DNA of 64,000 nucleotides from Lysobacter oculi (GCF_003293695.1 NZ_CP029556.1:10001-74000); one strand, 5' to 3'; shown: positions 11,884 to 21,305, counted from the first letter of the stretch. The notes: generated from the sequence alone by a model not told the origin. Numbers and translations: made by a program.

Positions 11884-13209
11884 ATGCCCGCCCTCGACAA
11901 GGCCTTGTCGCCGAAAGCCTGCGCCAAGCGCCGCAAGCAGTTGATGCGGATGGTCGGCGAAGACGCCATCCTCATCCTGCCCGCCGCACCCGAGCGCGTG
12001 CGCAGCCGCGACACCCATTACCCCTACCGGCAGGATTCCGACTTCTGGTACCTGACCGGCTTCGATGAACCGCAGGCGGTGCTGGTGCTGGCGCCGGGCC
12101 GCGCGCATGGCGAGGCGCTGCTGTTCTGCCGCGAGCGCGATCTTGAGCGCGAAGGCTGGGACGGCCCGCGCATCGGGCCCGAAGGCGCGGTGGATGCGTT
12201 GGCGATGGACGATGCCTGGGCCATCGACGACATCGACGAGATCCTGCCCGGCCTGCTCGAAGGCCGCACGCGGGTCTACTACCACTTCGGCCACGACACC
12301 GACTTCGACCTCAAGCTGATCGGCTGGCTCAACCGCGTGCGCGCGCAGATGCGGATGGGCGCGCAGCCGCCGCACGAATTCCTTGAACTCGGCCACCTGC
12401 TCGACGAGATGCGGCTGTTCAAGACCGCCGACGAACTCGCGCTGATGCAACGCGCCGCCGACATTTCCGTCATCGCGCACGAGGCGGCGATGCGCGCCGC
12501 CCGCGCCGGCATCCACGAATACGAACTGCAGGCGGAAGTCGAGCGCGTGTTCCGCGCGCATGACGCGGTGCCGGCCTACAACTCCATCGTCGGCGCCGGG
12601 GCCAACGCCTGCGTGCTGCACTACCGCGCCAACAGCGCCAAGTCGCGCGCGGGCGAGCTGGTGCTGATCGATGCCGGCGCCGAATACCGCGGCTATGCCG
12701 CCGACATCACCCGCACCTTTCCGGTCGATGGCCGCTTCAGCGCCCCGCAGCGCGCGCTGCATGATCTGGTCGGCCAAGCGCAGGCGGCGGCACTCGCGCA
12801 GGCGGTGCCCGGCAAGCCGTGGTCGGCGATCCACGATGCCGCGGTGGAAACCCTCGCCGACGGTCTGCTCTCGCTCGGCCTGCTCAAGGGCACGCTGAAG
12901 AAGGCGATCGCGACCGGCGCGTACCAGCGCTTCTATCGCCACAAGACCGGCCACTGGCTGGGGCTGGATGTGCACGATGTCGGCGACTATCGCGTTGACG
13001 ACGAACCGCGCCTGCTCGAACCCGGCATGGTGTTCACCATCGAGCCCGGGCTCTATGTCTCCGCCGATGACAGCACGGTCGATGCGAAGTGGCGCGGCAT
13101 CGGCATCCGCACCGAGGACGATGTCGCGCTGGGGAAGACCGGACACCGCGTGCTGACCGGCAAGCTGGCCCGCAGCGCCGACGAGATCGAAGCCTTCATG
13201 GCCGGTTGA
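11884..13209 (+). CDS. pepP: Xaa-Pro aminopeptidase
   Basis: Removes an N-terminal residue that precedes proline; a cytosolic dinuclear Mn enzyme of the M24B family. The 441-residue product has an N-terminal creatinase-like domain (RDTHYPYRQDSDFWYLTGF) and a C-terminal pita-bread domain with all five metal ligands: the aspartates in LVLIDAGAEYRGYAADITR, His in GHWLGLDVHDVG, Glu in MVFTIEPGLY and Glu in GIRTEDDVAL. ATG at 11884 lies 12 nt after the UPF0149 stop, so the two form an operon. It converges on crcB. Confidence 0.96.
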   Translation: MPALDKALSPKACAKRRKQLMRMVGEDAILILPAAPERVRSRDTHYPYRQDSDFWYLTGFDEPQAVLVLAPGRAHGEALLFCRERDLEREGWDGPRIGPEGAVDALAMDDAWAIDDIDEILPGLLEGRTRVYYHFGHDTDFDLKLIGWLNRVRAQMRMGAQPPHEFLELGHLLDEMRLFKTADELALMQRAADISVIAHEAAMRAARAGIHEYELQAEVERVFRAHDAVPAYNSIVGAGANACVLHYRANSAKSRAGELVLIDAGAEYRGYAADITRTFPVDGRFSAPQRALHDLVGQAQAAALAQAVPGKPWSAIHDAAVETLADGLLSLGLLKGTLKKAIATGAYQRFYRHKTGHWLGLDVHDVGDYRVDDEPRLLEPGMVFTIEPGLYVSADDSTVDAKWRGIGIRTEDDVALGKTGHRVLTGKLARSADEIEAFMAG

Positions 13210-13224
13210 GCCGGCCGCGATGGA

Positions 13225-13614
13225 TCAGCGCAGCATCGACCCCACGCGCGCGCCGGCCCAGACCAGCGCCAGTCCCGCGACCAGGGTGATGCCGAGATAG
13301 GCGAGCGCCGTGCCACCGCGCCCGCCACGCGCGAACAGCAGCATCTCCAGCACCAGCGAGGAATAGGTGGTCAGCGCGCCGAGCACGCCGACGATCAGGA
13401 ACGCGCGCCAGTACAGCGCGACGGTGCCGCGCTCCTGCAGCCATTCGGCCAGGAAACCGATCGCGAACGCGCCGATCAGGTTGGCCGCCAGCGTGCCCCA
13501 GGGTAGCCGGTCACCGAACTGGCGCAGCATCGCGCCGCCCAGCCAGAACCGGCCCGCCGCGCCGAGCGCGCCGCCGGCCATCACAAGCGCCAGTTGCGCG
13601 CCCCAGCTGTTCAT
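13225..13614 (-). CDS. crcB: fluoride channel CrcB/Fluc
   Basis: A 129-residue inner-membrane protein with four hydrophobic helices. Family hallmarks are GGALGAAGRFWLGG at the N terminus, WGTLAANLIGAFAIGFLAEW with the conserved pore asparagine, and the GVLGALTTYSSLVLEM segment. Fluc channels export fluoride as dual-topology dimers. No fluoride riboswitch is visible upstream; the gene follows the lipoprotein gene by 7 nt and is probably expressed as the end of the hemW-pepQ operon. Confidence 0.93.
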   Translation of the reverse strand: MNSWGAQLALVMAGGALGAAGRFWLGGAMLRQFGDRLPWGTLAANLIGAFAIGFLAEWLQERGTVALYWRAFLIVGVLGALTTYSSLVLEMLLFARGGRGGTALAYLGITLVAGLALVWAGARVGSMLR

Positions 13615-13621
13615 GCGGCGA

Positions 13622-14071
13622 TTACTGCGCCGGCTTCAGCGTGCGCAGCACCATGCCGACCGGCGCGGCCACGCCGTCGCCCGACATCGGTACCAGCCCG
13701 CCATGCGCGGTCACGCGCTGGCCGGCCAGCGAGAACGCGTCGGCGAAATCGCTCTGCGGCACCAGCTCGATCACCTTGATGCTGTCGACCGCCGGGTATT
13801 CCGCCGCGCGCGCGGCATGGGTGGCGATGCAGATCGGCGCGTCGAGCGTCAGCAGCATCGCGTTGCGGCTGGCCTTGCCCGGCGCGGACATCATCCGCGT
13901 GGTCGCCATGCCGCTCAGGGTGACCATGCCGGGCGCGTACTGCAGGCAGTGGCTGGATGTCGAAGCGGCGGCATCCTGTGCGGGGGTGGCGGCGGGCGCG
14001 GGCGACTTGCCGCAGGCCGTCAGCGCGACGAGGGTGGCGGCGGCAAGCGCGAGGGGGCTTCGTGCGTTCAT
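13622..14071 (-). CDS. small lipoprotein, DUF4431-like
   Basis: A 149-residue protein with a lipoprotein signal peptide (lipobox LTAC, Cys20) and a low-complexity Ala/Pro linker. The C-terminal part (LQYAPGMVTLSGMATTRM, LTLDAPICI, IELVPQS, GQRVTAHGGLVP) resembles the DUF4431 pattern, a small OB-like domain of unknown function; that family assignment is tentative. Its ATG overlaps the pepQ stop by 4 nt, so it is translated with pepQ, and crcB follows 7 nt later. Likely location: periplasmic face of a membrane. Confidence 0.75.
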   Translation of the reverse strand: MNARSPLALAAATLVALTACGKSPAPAATPAQDAAASTSSHCLQYAPGMVTLSGMATTRMMSAPGKASRNAMLLTLDAPICIATHAARAAEYPAVDSIKVIELVPQSDFADAFSLAGQRVTAHGGLVPMSGDGVAAPVGMVLRTLKPAQ

Positions 14072-15393
14072 GCGGTTTCACTCCAGGTTTCGCGGGTGAG
14101 GTTGAGCGGCGCGTCTTCGGTGCAGACCACGTCGTCCTCGATGCGGATGCCGCCGTAAGGCTTGAAGGCATCCACCTTCGCCCAGTCCACGCTGTCGGCG
14201 AGGCCCTTGGCCTTGAGTTCGTCCAGCAGCATGTCGATGAAGTAGATCCCGGGCTCGATCGTCACCGCCATGCCCGGTGCCAGCGTGCGGGTCAGGCGCA
14301 GGTAGGGATGGCCGGCCGGCTTGTCGATGACGCCGCCCGCGTCGCTGGCGGCGAAGCCGGCGACGTCGTGCACCTGCAGGCCGATGCCGTGGCCGATGCC
14401 GTGCGGGAAGAACGCGCTGGACACGCCGGTCTCCACCGCGGTCTGCGCATCCACCGTGATCACGCCGAAATCCTTGAGGATGCTGGCCAGCGCGAGGTGC
14501 GCGTCGAGATGGATCCGGCGGTAGTCGGTGCCGGCGCGGACCTGGTCGCACATCGCCTGCTGGGCGGTGTCGACGGCATCGATCATCGCCTGGAAGTCAT
14601 CGTCGGCCGCCGAATAGGTGCGGGTGATGTCGCAGGCGTAGCCGGCGTGGCTGGCGCCGGCATCGATCACCAGGCTGCGCGCGGGACGCGTCGGCTTGCG
14701 GTCGCGGTCCATGTAATGCAGCACCGCGCCGTGTTCGTTGAGCGCGATGATGTTGCCGTAGGGCAGCTCCAGCGCATCCTGTCCGGCCGCCTGGCAGTAG
14801 GCGAGGTGGATGCCGAATTCGCTCGCGCCCATGCGGAAGGCGCGCTCGGCAGCGAGGTGCGCACGCACGCCGCGACGGGTGGCTTCACGCATCATCGCCA
14901 CTTCATACGGCGTCTTGTACGCGCGCTGGTAGTCCAGGTAGGCCAGCACCGCATCCGGGTTGTTCGGCACCACGTGGCCGAGCGTGCTCTGCGCCTCGCC
15001 GACGACGGCCGTGCGCGTGGCCAGGCCGGGCAGATGCTGCAGCGCTTCCTCGGCGGTGCGGACGATGCTGATGTCGAAGTGTTCGACCCAGTAGCCGGAC
15101 GGATCGGCCGGCACCACGTGCCAGTAATCGCGCGGCTGCAGGTAGATGAGCTTCGGGCGCTCGCCCGGCGCATGCACCAGCCAGCTGCCGGGCGCGTTGG
15201 TCAGCGGCAGCCAGTGCTTGAAGTTGGGATTGACCGCGTAGGGATAGTCGCGGTCGTCGAAGGCCTGGTAATGCTGGGTGCCGCTCGGGATCACCAGCCG
15301 GTCGAAGCCGCCGCGCTCAAGGGCCGTGTCCGCGCGCTGTGTGAGCGTGCGCAGGTGGTCGGCGTAAAGGGCGTGGATGGGGTCTTCGGCCAT
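14068..15393 (-). CDS. pepQ: Xaa-Pro dipeptidase
   Basis: Hydrolyses dipeptides with C-terminal proline (prolidase, M24B family). The 441-residue product has the prolidase N-terminal domain (PYAVNPNFKHWLPLTNAPGSW) and a metallopeptidase domain with ligands in SLVIDAGASHAGYACDITRTY, PHGIGHGIGLQVHDVAG, MAVTIEPGIYF and YGGIRIEDDVVCT. This is the second M24B enzyme in the window, distinct from pepP. It lies 66 nt downstream of the PilZ gene on the same strand and overlaps the lipoprotein start by 4 nt. Confidence 0.95.
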   Translation of the reverse strand: MAEDPIHALYADHLRTLTQRADTALERGGFDRLVIPSGTQHYQAFDDRDYPYAVNPNFKHWLPLTNAPGSWLVHAPGERPKLIYLQPRDYWHVVPADPSGYWVEHFDISIVRTAEEALQHLPGLATRTAVVGEAQSTLGHVVPNNPDAVLAYLDYQRAYKTPYEVAMMREATRRGVRAHLAAERAFRMGASEFGIHLAYCQAAGQDALELPYGNIIALNEHGAVLHYMDRDRKPTRPARSLVIDAGASHAGYACDITRTYSAADDDFQAMIDAVDTAQQAMCDQVRAGTDYRRIHLDAHLALASILKDFGVITVDAQTAVETGVSSAFFPHGIGHGIGLQVHDVAGFAASDAGGVIDKPAGHPYLRLTRTLAPGMAVTIEPGIYFIDMLLDELKAKGLADSVDWAKVDAFKPYGGIRIEDDVVCTEDAPLNLTRETWSETA

Positions 15394-15459
15394 GGCGGGC
15401 TCCGGTGGGAAAATCCTGATTTTGAACCAATCGCCGTGGCGGCGGTGTGCGCGTGGGGC

Positions 15460-15798
15460 TCAGCTGCCCTCGCACCAGTCGCGGATGCGGTCGCGCGCTT
15501 CGGTGGAAATCTGGATGAAACGGCCGCCGGCGCTGTATTCGCCGGGGTTCTCGGAGTCCACCCAGAGCACGTGCACGCCGCACTCGATCTCTTCCGTGGC
15601 CTGCCCGGCGCCGGCCGGCAGCGGGAAGCGCCATTGGTAGAGCGCGTCCTGCACCAGCGGCAGCAGGCTGTTGACCTGCAGGCCGCTGGCCGACAGGTCC
15701 AACAGCTGGCCGATGCGCTGCCCGGTCATGGTGTCGACGACATCGAAGCTGCCGTGGATGTCGCGGCGGGTCGCGTTGCGGTATTCGGCGTTGTTCAT
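15460..15798 (-). CDS. PilZ domain protein
   Basis: A 112-residue single PilZ domain. The c-di-GMP-binding signature is present in modified form: RRDIHGSFDVVD at the N terminus (the RxxxR region reads RNATRRDIHG) and DLSASGLQVNS (the D/NxSxxG motif) around residue 38. The last third ends HVLWVDSENPGEYSAGGRFIQIS. It probably binds c-di-GMP, but the ligand arginines should be confirmed by alignment. The start at 15798 overlaps the stop of the DUF1631 gene by 4 nt, implying coupled translation and possibly a functional pair. Confidence 0.88.
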   Translation of the reverse strand: MNNAEYRNATRRDIHGSFDVVDTMTGQRIGQLLDLSASGLQVNSLLPLVQDALYQWRFPLPAGAGQATEEIECGVHVLWVDSENPGEYSAGGRFIQISTEARDRIRDWCEGS

Positions 15799-18266
15799 GT
15801 GGCCTGCGGCGCGGAGTCGTCTTCGGAGCGGCCGCCACGCAGGGTGCTGCGCAGCAGTTCCATGGTGGAGCGGAAGGCACGGTCGAACAGGCGCAGCTGG
15901 GTGCGTTCCACCACCTTCAGCTGGCCCTGCGCCATCAGGCGCGCCAGGGTGTCCATCTGCATCTCGGCGGCACGCTGGCCGCGGCGGTTCACGAACAGCG
16001 CCTTGTCGGTGATGGTGCTGTACCAGGACAGGCGCAGCCGTTCGGCATTGCCCTGCTGGTTCTGCACGAAGTCCACCCAGCAGCCGAACGGCAGGGTGCG
16101 CAGGTGCTGATAGCACTCTTCTTCCTGCGCGTTGCGCGAGGGCTTGGCGCGTTCGGCCTTGGCTTCGGCGCGCTCGGCCTCGTCATCGCGGCCGAAGCGG
16201 GCATGCGCCTTGATCCGCGCGGTGACCTCGGTGGCGGTGAGCTCTTCCTCGGGGCGCGGCGCGCTGTGGCTGCGGCTGAGGTGGGCGGCGATCGCGCCGG
16301 ATTCGGTCTCGTGGTAGCCGACGCGGCGCATCGCCGTATCGATCTCGGTCGCCAGTTCAGGTGCCTGCACTTCGCCGGGCGCGTTGACCGTTTCCAGGAT
16401 CTTGCGGGTGGTGCCGAGCATGTCGCGCCAGGCGGCGGATTCCTCGCCGTTGCGCAGCGCGACCAGGGTCATCGCGTCCAGCCAGGCGCGGCGCAGCAGG
16501 GCTTCGATGGCGCGGACCGGCTTGTATTCGGTGATCAGGTCCTGCAGCGCGGCGCCGGCGGAGTTCTTCGCCACCGCCATCCGCTCGCGGCCGTGGGCGG
16601 CTTCGACCAGGCGCTTCTCGCTGGCCTGCGAGCGCTTGATCTGCTGGCGGAACTGCGACTGCAGTTCTTCGTTGACTTCGCGCAGGACCTCGCGCTCGCC
16701 GTGGTAGTCGTCCTCGATGCGCTCCACCGCGCGATGCATGGCGGCTTCGAAGTACGGGTCCACGCCATGGTCGCCGTAGGCGGTGGCATCGGATTCGGCG
16801 ATGGTGTTGAGGATCTGCCGGCCGGGGTGGGTGGCTTCGTCGAAGAACCCGCGGTCACGCAGCGCCAGCCGCAGGATCGGCAGCTGCAGGCGTTCCAGCA
16901 GCCCGTGTACCGAGGAGCCGGCGCGGACTTCACGCGCGACTTCGGCATACAGGATTGACAGCACCTCGAAGGTGTCGGCGTCCTCGCGCGGCAGTTCGGC
17001 CTGCGGGCCGTGCTCGGCGCGGGCGCGCTGCAGCAGGTCTTCGCGCAGGCCGTGCAGGGAGCGCGTGCTGCTGGCGTCGCTGGGCGGGTCGGCCTGGAAT
17101 TCGTCCAGGAAGCGGTCCACCTCGGTGCGTTCCAGCGGCACGCCGGGCGGCATCGCGGGCCGCGCGGGCATGCGTCCGGCGATCCGCTGCGCGGTCAGCA
17201 GCTGCTGCAGGTAGCGGAAATCGGGCGGCGGCGCCTGGGTCAGCGGGCGCTGGATCTCGGGCTGCTCGAACCAGTCGCCACTTTCGTCGTTGGCGGGCGT
17301 GCCGCCGTGCATCGGCCCATGTGAGCCGCGATGGGCAGCGGCGGGCGCGTGCGATGTCGCGGCGGGCGACACAACCGCTGCGTTGGCCGCCGGGGTGTCG
17401 GCGGGAACCGGCGGCGTGTCCGCTGCCGGCGGGGCTCCGGGCGGCTCGGTGGCCGCCGGCGCGTCGGTCTTCGCTTCGGGCGCCCGCGTGCGCGAGGCGC
17501 GGGTCGGGCGCACCGGCACATAGGACAGGCCGGGCAGCACGCCGGCTTCGTCCAGCACATGGTTCACGTGTTCGACAAAGTGCGGGTAATCGCCCAGCGC
17601 CTGTTGGGCGAAATGCGACTGCAGCATCAGGGCCGGCACGTGGTTGCCGAACAGCGCCACCGACACCTTGCCCGCCAGTTCGACCAGCGTGCGCGGGCCG
17701 AGGACGATCTGCTCGGCGGCAAAGGCGGGCGCGCCGGCCAGCACGCCGAAGCGCTGGCCCAGCAGGTAGAGCGGCAGGCTGGAGGCGGCTTCGAGCGGCA
17801 TCGCCAGGTCCTGCAGCTGTGCGGCGTTCAGATCCTCCTCGGGGATCGATTCCGACAGGCGCCATTCGGACGAGGGCGACAGCAGCTTGCCGCCGGTGTT
17901 GACCGGCTTGCGCGGCGGCGGGCGGCGCAGCGTGGCCAGGCGCGATTCCAGCGCCGCGAAGTACGCGGGCGGAAACGCATCCCGATGCAGCTTGATGGTC
18001 TGCACCGAGCGCAGCAGCACGGATTGGTCGGCCGGTGAACGCGCCTTGTCGGCCTGCGCGAACAGCTGGTTTTCCAGCTGGACCAGCATCAGGCGGATGC
18101 GGTCGCCGAGTTCCGCCTCGGCTACGAGCAGCAGGCGCGCGGCTATGTCGCGCACCCGCGAGGGCAGGCCGCTTTCGGCCAGGCTGAGCTTGACGATGTC
18201 GCGTGAGGTCCCCTGCATCGGCGAATCATACTGCCGTGGCGTGAACTTGATCACGCTTTCAGCCAT
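15795..18266 (-). CDS. DUF1631 family protein
   Basis: An 823-residue cytoplasmic protein of the DUF1631 family, common in Xanthomonadaceae and sometimes mislabelled thymidine phosphorylase. It has no signal peptide or membrane helix. N-terminal and C-terminal helical regions flank a Pro/Ala-rich linker at about residues 265-330. Conserved-looking segments include VLSILYAEVAREVRAGSSVHG and the C-terminal LPFGCWVDFVQNQQGNAERLRLSWYS, a stretch that resembles PilZ-type beta sheets. Function is unknown. It overlaps hemW by 8 nt and the PilZ gene by 4 nt, so a role in c-di-GMP signalling is an inference from context. An alternative start is ATG 18218. Confidence 0.85.
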   Translation of the reverse strand: MAESVIKFTPRQYDSPMQGTSRDIVKLSLAESGLPSRVRDIAARLLLVAEAELGDRIRLMLVQLENQLFAQADKARSPADQSVLLRSVQTIKLHRDAFPPAYFAALESRLATLRRPPPRKPVNTGGKLLSPSSEWRLSESIPEEDLNAAQLQDLAMPLEAASSLPLYLLGQRFGVLAGAPAFAAEQIVLGPRTLVELAGKVSVALFGNHVPALMLQSHFAQQALGDYPHFVEHVNHVLDEAGVLPGLSYVPVRPTRASRTRAPEAKTDAPAATEPPGAPPAADTPPVPADTPAANAAVVSPAATSHAPAAAHRGSHGPMHGGTPANDESGDWFEQPEIQRPLTQAPPPDFRYLQQLLTAQRIAGRMPARPAMPPGVPLERTEVDRFLDEFQADPPSDASSTRSLHGLREDLLQRARAEHGPQAELPREDADTFEVLSILYAEVAREVRAGSSVHGLLERLQLPILRLALRDRGFFDEATHPGRQILNTIAESDATAYGDHGVDPYFEAAMHRAVERIEDDYHGEREVLREVNEELQSQFRQQIKRSQASEKRLVEAAHGRERMAVAKNSAGAALQDLITEYKPVRAIEALLRRAWLDAMTLVALRNGEESAAWRDMLGTTRKILETVNAPGEVQAPELATEIDTAMRRVGYHETESGAIAAHLSRSHSAPRPEEELTATEVTARIKAHARFGRDDEAERAEAKAERAKPSRNAQEEECYQHLRTLPFGCWVDFVQNQQGNAERLRLSWYSTITDKALFVNRRGQRAAEMQMDTLARLMAQGQLKVVERTQLRLFDRAFRSTMELLRSTLRGGRSEDDSAPQAT

Positions 18267-19416
18267 GCAGGAACAGGCCGATCACGTCATTGGTGAACCG
18301 CCGACCCAGCTCGGTCGGGCGGACATGGCCTTCGGGGCTGACCTCCAGCCAGCCACGGGCCTGGGCGGTGGCCAGTTCCTCGGCAATCGCCGCAGGCGGC
18401 AGGCCGGTGCGTTTCTCGAACAGGTCCAGCCCGAAGCCCGCGTTCAAGCGCAGCGCATTGAGCATGAAGTCGAAGGGGCGGCGGTCGGGGCCGATGTCCT
18501 CGTCGCCCCCGATGCCGGCCGGCGTACCGGCATCGCGCAGCCAGGCGGCCGGATGCTTCACCTTCCAGCGCCGCAGGATGCGCTGCTCGCCGCCGATGGT
18601 CAGCTTGCCGTGCGCCCCGGCGCCGATGCCGAGGTAGTCGCCGAACGTCCAGTAGTTGAGGTTGTGCTGGCATTGCCGGCCCGGCTGCGCATAGGCGCTC
18701 ACTTCGTATTGGCCGAAGCCGGCCTCGGCCATCCGCGCCTGGCAACGTTCCTGCATGTCCCAGCCCAGGTCGTCGTCGGGGATGCCCGGCGGCGGCTTGG
18801 CGGCGAACAGGGTGTTGGGTTCCAGCGTGAGCTGGTAGTGGCTGAGATGCTGCGGCTGCAGCGCGATGGCGCGGTCGATGTCGGCTTCGGCCATCGCCAG
18901 GGTCTGGCCGGGCAGGGCGTACATCAAATCGAGATTGAGGCTGTCGAAGCCGGCGTCCTGTGCCGCCTTCACCGCACGCTCTGCATCGCCGCTGGAATGG
19001 ATGCGGCCGAGGCGTTCAAGGCAACCGTCATCGAAACTCTGCACGCCGAACGACAGCCGGTTGACGCCCGCCGCGCGGTAGCCGGCAAAAGGCCCGTGCT
19101 CGACGGTGCCCGGGTTGGTTTCCAGGGTGACTTCCAGCCCCGGCGCGAAGCGCAGCCGTGCGCTGGCATGTTGCAGGAAGCGGTCGATATGTTCGGGCGC
19201 GAACAGGCTGGGCGTGCCGCCACCGAAGAACACGGAATGCACGGTGCGGCCCCAGACCAGCGGCAGGTCGTATTCGAGGTCGCGGATCAGGGCGTCGATG
19301 TAGTCGTCGAACGGCAGCGCACCTTTCTGCGCGTGGGAGTTGAAGTCGCAGTACGGGCATTTGCGCACGCACCAGGGCAGGTGGACGTAGAGCGACAGGG
19401 GCGGCGGGGTGAGCAT
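18259..19416 (-). CDS. hemW: radical SAM heme chaperone HemW
   Basis: A HemW protein of 385 residues that binds heme and is thought to insert it into respiratory proteins. It has the radical-SAM cluster motif CVRKCPYCDF (CxxxCxxC) right after LYVHLPW, then FFGGGTPS (SAM binding), LETNPGT and NRLSFGVQSFDD. The C-terminal HemN-like domain (GIGAGAHGKL) follows. Length and lack of the HemN N-terminal extension identify HemW rather than coproporphyrinogen dehydrogenase. ATG 19416 was chosen; the frame is open upstream but not family-like. It heads the minus-strand operon hemW-DUF1631-PilZ-pepQ. Confidence 0.93.
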   Translation of the reverse strand: MLTPPPLSLYVHLPWCVRKCPYCDFNSHAQKGALPFDDYIDALIRDLEYDLPLVWGRTVHSVFFGGGTPSLFAPEHIDRFLQHASARLRFAPGLEVTLETNPGTVEHGPFAGYRAAGVNRLSFGVQSFDDGCLERLGRIHSSGDAERAVKAAQDAGFDSLNLDLMYALPGQTLAMAEADIDRAIALQPQHLSHYQLTLEPNTLFAAKPPPGIPDDDLGWDMQERCQARMAEAGFGQYEVSAYAQPGRQCQHNLNYWTFGDYLGIGAGAHGKLTIGGEQRILRRWKVKHPAAWLRDAGTPAGIGGDEDIGPDRRPFDFMLNALRLNAGFGLDLFEKRTGLPPAAIAEELATAQARGWLEVSPEGHVRPTELGRRFTNDVIGLFLHG

Positions 19417-19654
19417 GGGGTGTGAATTCGTCAGTCGCGTGGTTGTGTGGTTTGGCTCGAAAGTCGGCGGGCGTAAAGCGAAGCCGGTGAACGAATCTGG
19501 AGGGAAGCAGCCCGTGTGCGGCGGGCCTGCGTAAAAGCGCGCCAAGGACGGTGCGCGGCGGCGCATCGAACAGGATGTTCGCATGCGCCGGGAAGCAGGC
19601 TTGCCGGATGCGGGCTGCGGTCTGTCCGGAAGCCCGTCTATTTATATGTGGATA

Positions 19655-19815
19655 CGGCTTCGGTTCCGTCTGGCGAAGTGATTAGAGGCGGCTTCGGTTC
19701 CGGCCCGGCGACGCCCCTGCGCGGTTGCCGCGCGGGTTGCGCTTCCTGCTCCGACGCGCGGGCGCAGGACGTCCTGTCGTGCTCAACCGCGCAGGGGCAT
19801 CCCCGAGCCTGTTGT
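19655..19815. repeat. large imperfect palindrome with nested hairpins in the hemW-rdgB gap
   Basis: The 493-bp gap 19417-19909 has no convincing gene. Its centre holds a 14-bp direct repeat CGGCTTCGGTTCCG (19655-19668 and 19689-19702). A perfect 15-bp inverted repeat follows (19713-19727, GCCCCTGCGCGGTTG, with 19784-19798). Nested inside are GCGCGG/CCGCGC and a perfect palindrome CAGGACGTCCTG at 19765-19776. It could be a REP-like intergenic repeat, a folded RNA or a recombination remnant. No T-run makes it a simple terminator. The rest of the gap shows nothing I recognise. Confidence 0.55.
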
Positions 19816-19909
19816 TTCGGGTGTGTCACTAAAGCGCCTTGGCACTTTCGCCAGGCCGATACTTGTGCGGAGGATTTCGGGCGCCTGCAGTTTCAGGGCG
19901 GCGTGTGGC

Positions 19910-20518
19910 TCAAACCCGCGCCGCCAATTTCCCGCGCAGTGCCCGCATCGCCAGGCCACGATGACTGGCGGCGTTCTTCGCGTCCGCCGGCAGCTCTGCG
20001 GCGGTCATGCCATGCGCCGGGGAGAAAAACACCGGGTCGTAGCCGAAGCCGCCTCCGCCTTCGCGGGCGTGGAGGATGCGGCCTTCCCAGACACCCTCGG
20101 CGATCAGCGGCAGCGGATCGTCGGCGTGTTGCACCAGCGCCAGCACGCAGACGAAGCGCGCGGTCCGCTGGGCGTCATCGACATCGCGCAATTCGTGCAG
20201 CAGTTTGTCGATGTTGGCGGCGTGGTTGCCATGCGTGCCGGCGTAACGCGCCGAGTACAGGCCGGGCGCGCCATCGAGTGCATCCACGCACAGTCCGGAG
20301 TCATCTGCCAGCGCGGGCAGGCCGGTCGCGCGCGAGGCATGGCGGGCCTTGAGGATCGCGTTCTCGATGAAGCTCAGGCCGGTTTCATCGGCATCCTCCA
20401 CCCCGAATTCCGACTGCGGATACACGTCGAAACCGACATCGACCAGCAGTTCGCGGAACTCCGCCAGCTTGCCGGGGTTGCCGCTGGCCAGCACCAGCTT
20501 GCGCGGTGTGGCGGGCAT
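19910..20518 (-). CDS. rdgB: XTP/dITP diphosphatase
   Basis: House-cleaning enzyme that hydrolyses ITP, dITP and XTP to monophosphates so that they are not incorporated into nucleic acids. The 202-residue protein has the Ham1-family signatures [12 protein letters not shown] at the N terminus (nucleotide site), the acidic [24 protein letters not shown] and the C-terminal [10 protein letters not shown]. Start 20518 shares one base with the rph stop (TGATG), the usual rph-rdgB coupling. A much longer open frame upstream is not homologous and was ignored. Confidence 0.95.
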   Translation of the reverse strand: MPATPRKLVLASGNPGKLAEFRELLVDVGFDVYPQSEFGVEDADETGLSFIENAILKARHASRATGLPALADDSGLCVDALDGAPGLYSARYAGTHGNHAANIDKLLHELRDVDDAQRTARFVCVLALVQHADDPLPLIAEGVWEGRILHAREGGGGFGYDPVFFSPAHGMTAAELPADAKNAASHRGLAMRALRGKLAARV

Positions 20519-21240
20519 CAGCGCGCGGCAAGCGCCGCCTGCTGCGCGGCGAATAGCTGCGTGCAGCCGGCTTCGCCGAGCGCGAGCATCGCGTCCAGTT
20601 CGTCGCGGCGGAAGGCGTGGCCCTCGGCGGTGCCCTGCAATTCGATGAAACCGCCGCCGTCGTTCATCACCAGATTCATGTCGGTGTCGCAGTCGCTGTC
20701 TTCGGCGTAATCCAGATCCAGCACCGGCACGCCGCGATAGATGCCCACCGACACCGCCGCCACCGCGCCGTGCAGCGGGTTCTTCTTGAGTTCGCGCGCG
20801 TCGAGCAGCTTCTGCACCGCGTCGGCCAGCGCGACATAGGCGCCGGTGATCGCGGCGGTGCGGGTGCCGCCGTCGGCCTGCAGCACATCGCAGTCCAGGG
20901 TGATGGTGCGTTCGCCGAGTGCCGCGCGGTCCACGCAGGCGCGCAGGCTGCGGCCGATCAGGCGCTGGATTTCCAGCGTGCGCCCGCCCTGCTTGCCGCG
21001 CGAGGCTTCGCGGTCTGAACGGGTGTGGGTGGCGCGCGGCAGCATGCCGTATTCGGCGGTGAGCCAGCCCTCGCCCTTGCCTCGCAGGAAGCCGGGCACC
21101 TTGTTCTCGATGCTCGCCGTGCACAGCACGCGGGTGTCGCCGAAGGACACCAGCACCGACCCTTCGGCGTGCCGGGTGAAACCGCGCACGAAGCTCACTT
21201 CGCGCATGTCGCCGGGGCTGCGGCCGCTGGGTCGCTGCAT
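20518..21240 (-). CDS. rph: ribonuclease PH
   Basis: Phosphorolytic 3'-5' exoribonuclease that trims tRNA 3' ends. The 240-residue product has the RNase PH fold signature: [15 protein letters not shown] at the N terminus, [20 protein letters not shown] with substrate arginines, [24 protein letters not shown], and the [16 protein letters not shown] segment. Full length, intact, unlike the frameshifted E. coli K-12 copy. Divergent from yicC with 65 bp between the starts. Confidence 0.95.
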   Translation of the reverse strand: MQRPSGRSPGDMREVSFVRGFTRHAEGSVLVSFGDTRVLCTASIENKVPGFLRGKGEGWLTAEYGMLPRATHTRSDREASRGKQGGRTLEIQRLIGRSLRACVDRAALGERTITLDCDVLQADGGTRTAAITGAYVALADAVQKLLDARELKKNPLHGAVAAVSVGIYRGVPVLDLDYAEDSDCDTDMNLVMNDGGGFIELQGTAEGHAFRRDELDAMLALGEAGCTQLFAAQQAALAAR

Positions 21241-21305
21241 CGCGCATTCCTTGAAAAACGGCGGGCGAGTTTACCATCGGGGTTTCGATCACCTTTGGAA
21301 ACCGC

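Noticed and set aside
19490..19545. Possible SRP (4.5S) RNA because of GGGAAGCAGCCCGTGTGCGG
   Set aside because: The conserved GTCAGG and GGAA apical loop arrangement is missing and no hairpin of the right size forms.
19638..19829. 63-codon minus-strand frame in the hemW-rdgB gap
   Set aside because: It runs through the palindromic block, has no ribosome binding site and no homology that I recognise.
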